Source: Agarophyton chilense
Taxonomy: Eukaryota; Rhodophyta; Florideophyceae; Gracilariales; Gracilariaceae
Direction of reading: 5' to 3'
Assembly (NCBI GenBank): GCA_030374765.1
Contig: JARGXX010000012.1
Location: forward strand, 558,001 to 622,000
Length of the DNA stretch: 64,000 nucleotides
Position numbers and translations under genes: made by a program. Position 1 is the first letter of the stretch, and each line of letters begins with the position of its first letter. This document shows positions 19,942 to 30,405 of this stretch, one piece after another. The notes under the pieces are model-generated. The model saw nothing but the letters and a program-made list of their open reading frames with translations. It made no database searches and was not told the DNA's origin.

Positions 19942-22900
19942 TTGGGAGTCTCCCCTGCGGGAGGGGCGTCTTCTAAGCCGGAGTTGAAGACGCCCGAGGC
20001 GCTCCAGCTTCGCTCCCCAGCTGTGACCATCCTTTCAAGGAAAACGGCTGACACCGACGTTAACTCGGGATACTTTAGTGTCCTCCGTCGCCCGTGGATA
20101 CGGTCCCGTAATCTCCGTATTCCAGATCGAGTTATGGTAATGGCCAAGCGGAATTATAAAGTATTCGCCGACTTCGGCCTGTCCAACCAGGTTATGGCTC
20201 GTCAAATATCTGTTCTGGATACAGGAGCCGCTCCTAACTTAATTCATGTTGAATTGTTACCCCCGCTGCTCCGGGTTTAAGTTCGTACCGGTCCACGTTT
20301 GGATATCGCCGATGCGAACAACAACCCGCTACGGACACAGGGTACAATTTCCCTCATGGTGAGGTTAGGCTCCTATCTCGTTCAGCTAGAGTTTATTGTA
20401 TGCAAGTCACTTGCAGCACCAGTCTTACTGGGTTGTGACTTTTGCGACCGCTTCGTGGAAGCCATCCGTCCTCGGAATAGAACTGTGGAACTCGAAGACG
20501 GGTCTACGATCCCAATCGTTCGTAAACCCTTACAGGGAGCAGCGCGAACACGCGTTCCTCTCCCTGTCGCGCAGGAATCTGTGAAGAAGGACCCGGTGTC
20601 TACACGGGTAAAGGTTGCGAAGTCAGTGGCTATCCCGCCAGAAACCCATGTTTGGGTCACAGTTGTTACCAAGCAAATTGGTGTGCATGTGGTACAACCG
20701 AACCCGTCTCTGTATACGCGGCGTCAACTCGCCCTTGCGAATGGGGTTGTCTCCGTGGAACCGGATAAACCTTTCAAGTTTTTGGTAGCCAACTTTGGAA
20801 AGACAACGCAGCATTCGGTCAAACACCAGATCCTATGTTCTGTTCTTCCACACCCGCATGCGGTCGTACCTACAAAGATCTCTATCGCAGAGGCCCTTGG
20901 TGTGGCGGACCCTAAGGAGGGGGAGGACACTGCCGAAATCGCGGAAGACGGTGAGCATACGACTGCAGCTCCACACGCTGAACACTTTAAACCTCAGGAG
21001 GTTACGGCCCCTATCACAGAAGCAGACCAGACGGATCCTGTTCAGGAATTGGAGAAATGGGATCTCAACCATGTACCCGCATTTCATCGGGAGAAGCTGA
21101 GGCACATGCTTCGTGAATTTACCCCCATGTGGGATGGTTCCCTTGGAACTATTGGGATTACAGAACACCGCATCTACTTGTTACCGAAAACTCGGCCTAT
21201 TGCCCAACACCCTTACAGGGCTGGACCGAAAGCTCGGGAAGAGGAGAAATCTCAGGTGGAGAAGATGCTTAAAGCGGGCGTAATTGAACCTGCCCAGTCC
21301 GCTTGGGCCTCACCAGTGGTGTTAGTTCCGAAACCGGATGGATCGTGGCTTTTCTGCATCGATTACAGACGCCTGAACGAGGTAACCATTAAGGATGTCT
21401 ACCCGATCCCTCGGATGGACGAATACATCGACTCCCTTGGGAGCGCTACTGTTTTCTCTACCCTCGACGCCAATTCGGGCTACTGGCAAGTCTCTATTAG
21501 GGAGGAAGATCGAGACAAAACGGCTTTCGTGTGTCATCAAGGACTTTTCCGATTCCGGAGGATGCCTTTTGGGTTGACTAATGCCCCCGCAACGTTTCAA
21601 CGGGCGATAGACATTCTGTTGGCTCCCTTCAAGTGGAGGACGTGTCTATTGTATTTAGACGACATTATTGTCTTCTCCAACAACCTGGATGACCACCTCG
21701 AACACGTCAGGGACGTAATGAAGATACTCCGCGACGCGGGAATCACCTTGAAACTCAAGAAGTGCGAGTTTTTCAACGATTCGGTTAAGTATCTGGGTCA
21801 TATCATCCGTCCCGGACAGCTTTCATTCGATGAAGTACAAGTGAAATCCTTGAAGGAAGCAAAACACCCGAAAACTCAAACGGAGTTGCGATCCTTCTTA
21901 GGTCTGTGTAACGTGTATCGCCGATTCGTCCCGAATTTTGCGGATATTTCCACCCCCCTCAACAGGCTCCTGACGAAGGGACAACCAGTTGAACTGGAAC
22001 CTTTTGGCGACGCGGAAGCGTCTGCCTTCACGGCACTGGTGAATGCCGTAACATCACCGCCAATCTTGGCTCTACCCAATCCTGGGCTCCCTTACGAAGT
22101 GGACACCGATGCTAGTGCAAACCAAGTAGGGTGTGCACTGTTCCAATCGTCTGAGGATGGGGAACGTCACCCTATTGGGTACTGGTCACGTTCCCTGAAT
22201 GTTCATGAAAGGAACTACTCGGTCTCCGAGAAAGAATGTTTAGCCGTTGTGTGGGTCTTAGCTACACTTCGCCCCTATCTGATGGGTGCTCGTTTCAAAG
22301 TCCATACGGACCACGCATGTTTGCGTTGGCTCCTGGAGATCTCCGAACCCTCGGGCCGCCTTATGCGCTGGCGTCTCCGACTGTCGGAATTCGACTTTGA
22401 GATCCTGTACAAGAAAGGGAAGCTGAACACTCAGGCTGATGCACTATCCCGCTTGGGAACCACAGCGGAAACGGAACCCTACGAGGACGATGACATCCCA
22501 TGTTTTATGGTATCGGACCTCGAGGGAGGATCTCAACCGCTGACGGATGATGTTTGTGACGATATACTCGTCAACGAGAGTCTGGATTGGCCGACCGGCT
22601 CTTTTATACCTATCTCTCCAGAGGAGATGATACGCGAGCAACAGCTCGACCCATTCTGTACACGGATTCGGGCTCGCCTCAACGGAGGATTTCAGTTACC
22701 TTTCGAGGACGACGATCAGGGTTACCTAATCAGGACCGTTGGACCTCGCCCGAGGATAGTGGTGCCGCACACCCTACAACAGAGGGTATTACACCTCACT
22801 CACTATGTGAAGGTTGGCGCCCACCCCGGGGGAAGAAAACTGTACCTCACGTTGAGAAGGGACTTTTACTGGCGGGCAATGGCATTCGATTGTTACGCCG

Positions 22901-24009
22901 TCAGACGGGCCTGCGCCAATTGCGCCAAGAATGACGTCAAACTTCGGAAGCACTCTAAGAAGTTGACGCTGTTCCCGGCACGGGCTCCACTGGAATTCGT
23001 GGCCATAGACATCCTAGGGGAGTTTATCAGGACGCCCCGAGGTCATCGGTATCTGCTTGTCATTTCTGACAGATTCTCTAAGCTAACGAGAACTGTGCCG
23101 CTGAAGCGGATCACCGCCGCTACCGTCGCGCAAGCGTTCGTGACCCATTGGGTGTTCGTATATGGACCGCCGGTGCAGTTGTTATCCGACAAGGGAGGGC
23201 AATTCGCATCAAAGTTCTTTCAGGATGTATGTCGAATCCTTGATGTAAGGAATTTATTTGTTACTACGTATCACCCTCAGGGGAATGGCCAGGTGGAGAG
23301 GTTTAACCGCACGATACTCAACGCTTTGAGATCGTATGTTGCGGATCACCCCAAAAATTGGGACTTGTACACAGACGCTATCACGTATGCATACAACACC
23401 CAGGTACATCGAGTTACATCGTTATCCCCATTCGAACTGGTATTGTCGAGGACACAGCCGCCGGTCGCCATCGAGGCTCAACCGACGCTGTCGACTTACC
23501 CGTCACCGGGATTGTACCGAGAAGCCTGGAAGGAGTGGCTTACGAAGATGGTGCCGATAGCCCGGAAAGCAATGGACAAAGCTCAACGCGCCTACAAGAA
23601 GGACTTTGACAATCGGGTTCCCAAACCTCTACCTCAGGTGGAGCCCGACGACTTCGTATTCCTTCGAAAGGAATACTACAATCCTGAAAAGGAACGTAGG
23701 CACAAGCTTTCGCCAATTGTGGACGGACCCTATCGTGTGGTTTCTGTAGACCCGGACACGGTGGTATTGGATATCGCTAACCGCCACGAACGGATCTCCA
23801 GGGACCGCATCACACGAGCGCCCAACCCAAATGTGGAAGTGGTGTCGGCACCAACGCCCTCCACAGGGGATGATTCAACGGAAGTTAACCCGTCAGGCGG
23901 AGATTCGAACACCCGCCCCGTTATACTTCCGCACCCGGAACGTGGTTTAACCGTCCTACCGGAAACTTCGGATACTCCCGAACCTGGGCCTGCTCCCTCA
24001 AGGGCCTAG
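19942..24009 (+). CDS. pol: Element 1 pol region: protease, RT, RNase H, integrase
   Basis: Aspartic protease at about 20190-20240 (VLDTGAAPNLI). RT at about 21280-21900 has the GSWLFCIDYRRLN and FSTLDANSGYWQV blocks and the catalytic YLDDII. RNase H at about 22090-22450 has YEVDTDAS, SEKECLAVVW and HTDHACLRWLL. Integrase at about 22790-23700 has an HHCC zinc-binding segment, the catalytic triad context (VAIDILGEF, LLSDKGGQF, GQVERFNR) and a GPY-type C-terminal module (GPYRVVSVDPDTVVLDI). The order PR-RT-RH-IN identifies Ty3/gypsy (Metaviridae). The region is almost entirely open. The C-terminus runs into a Pro/Ser/Thr-rich linker. Confidence 0.93.
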
Positions 24010-25290
24010 TCAACGAACTCTTACAGAGTTACTTCCCCACCGGAGGTAATCAAGCCTCCTGGCTCTCCGCCTAAGGAGGGGGAGGAGGACTTAGTTCCTT
24101 CGCAGGACGATGTTTCGGCGTCAGCCAGTCGCCCTAACGGGGAATCTAGTTCTCACAGTGAGACGGCGAGCCCGACCGAGCCGGCGACAGAGAAGTCACA
24201 ACCCCAGCGTATGGGTAGCGACATCACCGCAGACCCAGCCGAGCACGACGTCAGAAAAGATGACGAAACCCCGCCTAGGGAGAGTCGTGTGGAGAACTCC
24301 GCACCCGGAACGCCTATAGAGCCGACGATCACCCGCCGCCGCGGACGAGACACTGAGGTGTCGCACACTCAAACCCCGCTTTCTCGGGAACGAGCTGTGT
24401 CAGCGGACCCGCACGGGGAAGATCTCGACGACGAGGTTGACCAAATTTGGCTCTCCGTTATGGAATGGGAATAGGAACTCCTATGGAGACACTGGAACCA
24501 TCAGGAATGGGAAAGAAATGAGTGAAACCCGTCGGGGACAGCTCAGGAGAGTGCTAGCGCGTGTCGAAAGCGCCACCTCACATCCGCATAGGCAGATTTT
24601 CCCGCACAAGGAACGGTCACCCCACACGGGGCGCCCGCGCATTTGTATGGCACACGTCGAATGGCACCGAGCCAATCAAAAGGCTCTGACGACCAACCGT
24701 CGCGCAAACCGCCTCCGTCGCACGGCGCGTTGCACGGGAGCAACCTTCGTCCCCGTAGCTCGGGTTGACGTTGAAGTCTTACCCCCCTGAGATTGGAGAC
24801 GCTACCGCGTCGCGGTTTCTCAACCGTCACGGAATCTAAGAACACCGTTGTTATCGGGAAGATTTCAGCTGTAAGAAGAACCCAAAACTGTGCCGTTTTG
24901 ACTCCGTAGGCGGAAGTCACAACGTAGCCCACAGGCCACTCGGCGCCGTTTGGACGAAGTGCTGAGACCCGCTCGCAACACGGAAAAGAACCCACCGGGG
25001 TGTGTCTAGACCCTACGTTGACACCCTCAAGGGAACTAGAGCGTTCCAAGATGGAAGAGAAGCCCGAACAGGGAAAAGTGTACCCGCAGGAATTCGTTAT
25101 CGATCGCATCGTGCGTCACATCTACACCCCCGAGGGAGAAGTCCGCTACCAAGTCCGATGGTACGGATTCTCGCCTGATGAGGATACAGTGGAACCCATT
25201 GAGCACCTTGCGAGGTCTAAGGTTTTATCCTATCACCGACGCGCTCGGGTAACCTTGCCTCCAAATCTGGATCGTGCCCAATTTGGGTAA
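24010..25290 (+). CDS. Element 1 linker and chromodomain region
   Basis: About 1 kb of Pro/Ser/Glu-rich, probably disordered coding-like sequence separates integrase from a chromodomain at 25084-25250: EFVIDRIVRH, then VRYQVRWYGFSPDEDTVEPIEHL, with the aromatic/acidic pattern of chromodomains (Y/W-x-V-x-W-x-G, D/E-x-T-x-E-P). In chromoviruses this domain is attached to integrase and steers insertion toward marked heterochromatin. The spacing to integrase is much longer than in plant or fungal chromoviruses, where it follows within about 100 residues. The region is not continuously open in this copy. Confidence 0.75.
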
Positions 25291-25439
25291 GCCACCACGG
25301 GAACTGGTGTGGATGGGACCTCGAAGTGAGGAAGATGTTGGACCTCTGAAGAGGAATTGAGGAGAGTATTTCGAAGAACACGTATTGAGAGGGAATGTCT
25401 ACTGGCCCTCGGCCTAGCGCCGTTAGCCGGGGAACACAG

Positions 25440-25625
25440 CACCGGTTATCGGGACAGTTTATGATGAAAAAGGAAAAGAAGACCCACGAAGTGGAGAAGA
25501 AGATTAAGAAGAAGATTGGACCCTAGGAGGGGAAGAAGATGAAGACGAAGATGAAGAAGATCCTAAGAAGGAAGAAGAAAAGAAGTAGAAGTTAAGATCC
25601 TAGGAAGGAAGAAGAAAAGAAGTTA
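25440..25625 (+). other. Purine (GAA/AAG)-rich tract between chromodomain and antisense gene
   Basis: Almost unbroken G/A sequence on the plus strand. It lies at the tail-to-tail meeting point of pol (plus) and the antisense ORF (minus), where 3' ends of convergent transcripts would fall. It may be an expanded simple repeat. Confidence 0.5.
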
Positions 25626-25781
25626 TGCAAATATCAGAAGTTTACTATTGTCGCCAAGCTATGGACTCCACAATTGCCCGAAGGCGGAACTACGGAAAGC
25701 TTGAGGAGGGACCCGCCCCACCGTTGGGATTCTGACCCTGATGGTACGCCGAGGCGAAAGCCAACATCTGGCTCACATCCG

Positions 25782-27584
25782 TCATACCCGGGGAATCGGA
25801 ATGCCCGCGTTCACGAGGCCTTGTCGCACACTATCCGCTTGCGGAGTGGCAACCGGCGCCTGCGCGAGGGTGTTCACACCCCACCCGAGGGGAGCAGATG
25901 GACCGCCACCGGATGCATTCGCCGCCGCAGCTGAGGTCGTTCCCACTGGTTGGAAGGGTGCAGATGGCTCCACAGGGAGTACTCCACTAGGAGCTGGCAC
26001 GTCGTTATCCAACGCTGGATCGTCCAGGTCTTCTGGAGGCTCGTACTCGTAATCGTCGGTATAAATGAACCCCGTCGGGTGTCCCACCGGCATCGGTCGA
26101 GGCGAGTCAATCAGCGCCCGTGCTTGCGCCGCGCTGATGAGAACCCCTTCGAAGGGATTTTAATAGACCCAGTTACCGGAGCCCGGATCGTACCGGCCAG
26201 GAGACTTGTCTCGCGCGGATCCTTCCCCTGCGGGCTGATTTTCCACTGGAACTCGATCCCATTGGGTGTTGTCGATCACGTCCAAGATTGGATACAGGTC
26301 CTGCACGCTGCTGGCCGAACCCAACGCTGGGACAAGGTCGATCTGACGCATGATGGTCCGTAGCATCGAAGGAATATACCAGATACCGAAATGGTCATGA
26401 GCATCCCGGAGGAGGTGCGCCGCTATGCGGGCTGCCCACTCGGCTGCAACGAGGGCCCAGTATCCCGAGTTCGGGTCGTGCATCAAACGAGACCCGATAT
26501 AGTAGATGCATGGGGTCAGTTCAGAAAAGCACCCTCGGGGGACCTCGACCTTACTCCACCAAGCTGTAAGGGGCACGAATCGCCCAACCTTCGCCGTGTT
26601 ACGGATACGCTCCAGTTCTAAGTGAGGATACGGGACAAGAAACCCGAAACGGGAGCGCGAGCGGCGCTCGAAGCGCACGCGTCGATCGAACCCATACTGG
26701 GTAAACTGCCGTTGAACGTACCTGAATTAAGCCCGAAGGATGGGACGACTCCATTGGAGCATATCTTCTCGGAGAGGAAAACCCGGCCCGCGGAACTCGG
26801 CTTCGGGAAAGGCTGCCAGGTTATCCCCGTAGGAGACCTCACCGTACGTGCGGTAATAGGCGACATCGAACCCGTACTCCGGGGGAACCAGATGGTGAAA
26901 GCGTGACCTCTCCAATCGCTGGTAGGCCAGAGCCGCCATCGCTGCGCGCGCCTTGTCCAGGGACTCCCCGCGACCGCGGTATAGATACTGAGGCTCTATG
27001 GCTACTCGCGCCCTCCAATCGGGAGAACGTACAACCTCGACAGGTAGGCCACCCGGCAATAAGCCGTCCTCCACGTAGGAGTCGATGAGCTCATCGTCGC
27101 GAACCGCTGTCGGATGGAACCACGGAGCGCGAGAATATATCACCGGATCGGTAAGGGGACTCCACCTTCGAAAGGATTCGTTTGAGATCCAACCTCTGGA
27201 GTTTGCTACCAAGGGCATCGCATGAGCGGAGTTCCACGCCACCGCGTTAATGTCCAAATCCTCCTGAGGATGTCGGTTGCTCGCCAAGGCGGAAGGTTGG
27301 GTACCTGACGGAGCCGCATCCAAACCGGAGAAATATCCACCCTGCTGGGGAGCTTCGTTGTCCGCCGGCGCGGAGGCCGATGGCCCCGAGAGTGGGTTGA
27401 AGACGTATGGGTTCATTCCCTTGAGAGGGCTGGTTGAGACTGCTGTTGCGAGAAGTTGCTTATCGCCGAAAGTCGGAGGAGTAGAAGAAAGTCGTACCGA
27501 TGTGCCAGTTTTGTGGCGATCCTCAGAAGTGGTGAAGGACCCCATTGGGAGAGAAGTATATATAGTGACCGGAAAGCGAGACAC
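25782..27584 (-). CDS. Element 1 antisense gene (broken copy)
   Basis: The minus-strand reading carries, in order, the same blocks as the intact antisense gene of element 2: APWFHPTAVRDDELIDSY, LLPGGLP, RGRGES, FDVAYYRTYGEVSYGDN, RPILRA, FLVPYPHLELERI, WWSKVE, GSRLMHDPNSGYWALV, FGIWYIP, QWDRVPVEN, then YTDDYEYEPPEDLDDPALDN and a C-terminal VRQGLVNAGI segment. The N-terminal 100 residues are Pro/Ser-rich and not conserved. No known domain is recognised. It is the reverse-strand occupant of the space between chromodomain and 3' LTR. The copy is broken in a few places. Confidence 0.8.
27557..27564 (-). promoter_or_regulatory. TATA-like box for the antisense gene of element 1
   Basis: TATATATA lies just inside the 3' LTR at the upstream end of the antisense gene. 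With a start about 30 bp downstream, the first usable ATG would be that of MNPYVFNPLSG (about 27415). A similar box lies in the same place in element 3. Inferred from position only. Confidence 0.4.
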
Positions 27585-27627
27585 CCGCGGCTCGGAATGT
27601 TCTTCCTCGTCTTAAGGAGGGGGAGAT

Positions 27628-28543
27628 GTAGAGCAACGCCCAGTTAGGGGATATCTGAAGATGCAACTCATAGAATGAGGGTTGAACCATCCGAGGGTTA
27701 TGACTATGATCCCCTCTAAGGTGTGCTGAGGTGGCACTGTTTTCTGGTTAGAGTTCGCCTATGAAGTGAAAATTCGGATGGCCCATGGTTGGATTGGCCC
27801 CGTGATACACGTGGCTTAATTTTGGCACCGATTTTCGGATATTTGTTAGAACGTTGGACTTTTGGGCCCTGGCAGTGGGATCTCCACGTGTATGGCCCTG
27901 AGCAGGTGTGCACTACTGTAGAGTTTAGTTAGTGGGCCCTACTTAGGGAGACGAGATCTGACAGTCCGAAGCTCAGAGTAAAATGGAAACCAAGGTTGGT
28001 CATCGATACCTTTAGAGGTTCTTCGTCGCCATCGTTTCGGCCTTACAACCCGGAACGGGCTCTGGTTAGCAACGCCTGCGTAGGGACACGACTCCACTTG
28101 GAGAGTGCCCACGTTTGGGTTCCGTGCAACCACCCCCTTGGGACCGCTCAGACGACCTGCGTGCACGATACCCCGTGGGGGTTCTGCTTACTTGTTGCGT
28201 GCTTTTTGTGTTTCCTTTCGAGGACAGGTTTCCGCCCCTGTATTGGGTTTCTTTTGTTGTTTCGCCCCTTTTCTGGTTCTCGGGTCCGGGGCCTGTTAAT
28301 GCCCGACCCTCGCCCCGTTTTTCCTCTTCGCCGGATTTTCCCCCATTCTTTGGGATACCCATACCCATTCCCGATCCAACGGTTTCTACCCCTCACCTCC
28401 GTCGATACTGCCGGAATCCCCCGTGGGAGTTACACCCCACACTACGGGTGGAACGGAGGGCTCTGTCTCTGAGTCTGCCTCCCCCAGGGAGCAGGGCTTG
28501 GAACACCTTGAGAGCACTTCCCGTCGCCGGGTTTTGCTCCACA
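27628..28543 (+). repeat. 3' LTR of element 1
   Basis: 916 bp, TG...CA, preceded by the polypurine tract and followed by the CTACC duplication. Differs from the 5' LTR at about a dozen places. Confidence 0.93.
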
Positions 28544-29495
28544 CTACCAATTCTATTGAATTGTAACGCACTAACAAGGTCAGTTTGTTTGTTAGCTATT
28601 CGCTCATACTCGAGCGCCTCTCTTAGAGCTCGACGTCTATTCTTGTTCAACGATCTTTTCATCACTTTGTGAAAAAAGTTTAAAGTTGACAACAAGTTCG
28701 GAAGCGCTCTCACTCAGAGTGGGATCAGGCTCAACAGATTCTCGAATGACAATTTAATAAAGCATTTCTAAGTAGGACGATTGTTCATTATCCATTCCAC
28801 TTAAAAAATCGAGACAGCACTCATCGACATCACGGAGATCAGCGCTTTATGAAAGTACACCACTCATCGATGCTTTTTTGTATGCTGAAATGGTACATCA
28901 TCACTGTCCGTTCCATAAGGATACCGTAAAGCAGCTGTAACATCTACCTTTTTCTAAATTGTTGCAAGAAGCTGCTGTAGTCTGTTCGCAGTTTTCACAG
29001 CCAGAAAGCGAGTTTGAAGTTTCTGTAAACGACAAGTGCGCGCTTGATCTCGTTTTTGATTTGAAGGGGCGACGTAAGCAACTGTTGATGTATAGCAGAG
29101 TATCATATTATCATCTTCAATGTGTCCAAAAGGGTCGCGTTTTTGACCGACTGTACGGATTTAGGCCATGTTACCAGACATAATTTCGAGGGTCTTGTAC
29201 AGTTCATGGAGCAGCCGCGCTGCACGAGACATGTTGAACTTCCTGTCGGCCTGAAGCTGTCAAGCAGCTCGACGAACTTCTGACAGGACTGCGACAAATT
29301 CTGCAAGTACATCTTGCTGCTTAGTAGACACTCTAAGAATTAGTTCAGCTGAAATGTTCAGCTTTTTTCGCATGGCAGAGATTGTTTTTATTCTAGACGA
29401 ATAATCTTATGCTGAAGCCAAGCGAGAAATTTATCGTATTTGTATCTCATGCTACAGGCGGTTGCGTCGGTCTTAAGAAACGGCCTCCTGGAATT
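28544..29495 (-). pseudogene. hAT transposase fossil (right part)
   Basis: The minus-strand ORF 28549-28713 (RRRALREALEYERIANKQ...ALQFNRIG) continues in phase, across element 1, into SSAPAERLFSDIG at 16.7 kb. Farther upstream on the same strand (about 29190-29230) a different frame has LYKTLEIMSGNM, which resembles the segment before the hAT insertion domain (L..F...T..LSG). The intervening sequence has several stops and frame changes, so the gene is dead. Element 2 begins at 29496 and removes or hides the rest. No BED finger or terminal repeat is seen. Confidence 0.5.
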
Positions 29496-30358
29496 TGTAG
29501 GACAATGCCCCCAAGGGGGAAAACCTACGAAGACGTCCGGATCTTCCTCTCACGAGGTAACCGGCGCGGTAGAGCCCTCCCAGGGATCGGCGCGCAATGC
29601 TGGGTGTAAGCCGGAGCCGAACCGTCGCGATGGGCGCAGGGAGGCTGAAAGAAGCCGAGAATATCCGCTGAAGCGGTGCTTGCGTATCCTCTGAGGAGGC
29701 AAAACCCACGAGAGTGGCGAGCACGACAGGTGTCAGTGCGAGCCGCAAGAGCGGGAATTGCCCAATGAAGGGGAGGAAAAGGGAAGGAAAATGGGAACGG
29801 AGGCAAGAGGGCGAGGTTGACCACGAGTCGCGAGAGGGGACTCGGGAATAGCCGGCACTGCCGGGTGTAGCAAACTGTATACACGGGCGGAACCACGAAA
29901 GTGGGAATAGATACCCAACACACGAAGGCTGCTTGAACGTCCAAGGGGGTTGGGAAGCCGTGCACCGCGGGAAATCCCTCCGTAAGGAGTTGTATATCCG
30001 CGCAGGCGGTTCGACCCAGAGCCAAGATCTGGAAGACCAAGATCACCCTTGTTGGGCAGACTTTACTGGACCGGCGGCCGCGAGGCCGGCGGCCTAAGTA
30101 CTGTAGTCACCGTAGAATAAGATAAATAAAGTCTATCCTAAATAGCTAAATGTCCGTCTAACAAAGGGGCCAATCTGGCGGCCACGTGTCGCGCGGGCGC
30201 TGCGGACACGTGTATGGCACCCGGTCCCGCCGGTGCATCACCGGCGTTCCGGCAACGCCGTGAAAACGGATTACTCCTACTCATAACGAGGTTGCACGCC
30301 GGAGGCTCCGGAAAAAACTTAAGTCCCCAAAAACCTCCCTGGAGGACGTTGCTCTTCA
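29496..30358 (-). repeat. 3' LTR of element 2
   Basis: 863 bp, inverted TG...CA. Bounded inward by a C-run (the purine tract on the element's strand). Full of short hairpins, for example CCACGAAAGTGG and CTCCGTAAGGAG. Confidence 0.92.
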
Positions 30359-30405
30359 TATCCCCCCCCTTAAGACAGGGCGAACACCTCGAAGAGGAAG
30401 TCGGC

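Larger units (their letters stand above)
16765..28543 (+). mobile_element. Element 1: Ty3/gypsy chromodomain LTR retrotransposon, nearly whole
   Basis: An 11.8-kb element with LTRs of 917 and 916 bp that start TG and end CA, a 5-bp target duplication, a primer-binding site 2 nt after the left LTR and a purine tract (AAGGAGGGGGAGA) just before the right LTR. Parts in order: gag 17909-19939; protease, RT, RNase H and integrase 19942-24009; linker and chromodomain to 25290; opposite-strand ORF region 25782-27584; 3' LTR. The LTRs differ at roughly a dozen sites by eye (a little over 1%), so it is young. It looks nearly whole, with only a handful of breaks, most of them in the antisense gene. Confidence 0.93.

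Noticed and set aside
29491-29495. GAATT as a target duplication of element 2
   Set aside because: The five bases after its other end (40894-40898) do not match; the right end has been rearranged into the palindrome.
29525-30046. A 173-codon ORF in the element 2 LTR, seen again at 41135-41656
   Set aside because: Both are the same LTR sequence in opposite orientation; the ORF has low-complexity composition and no recognisable domain, and part of the 40.2-kb copy is shorter.
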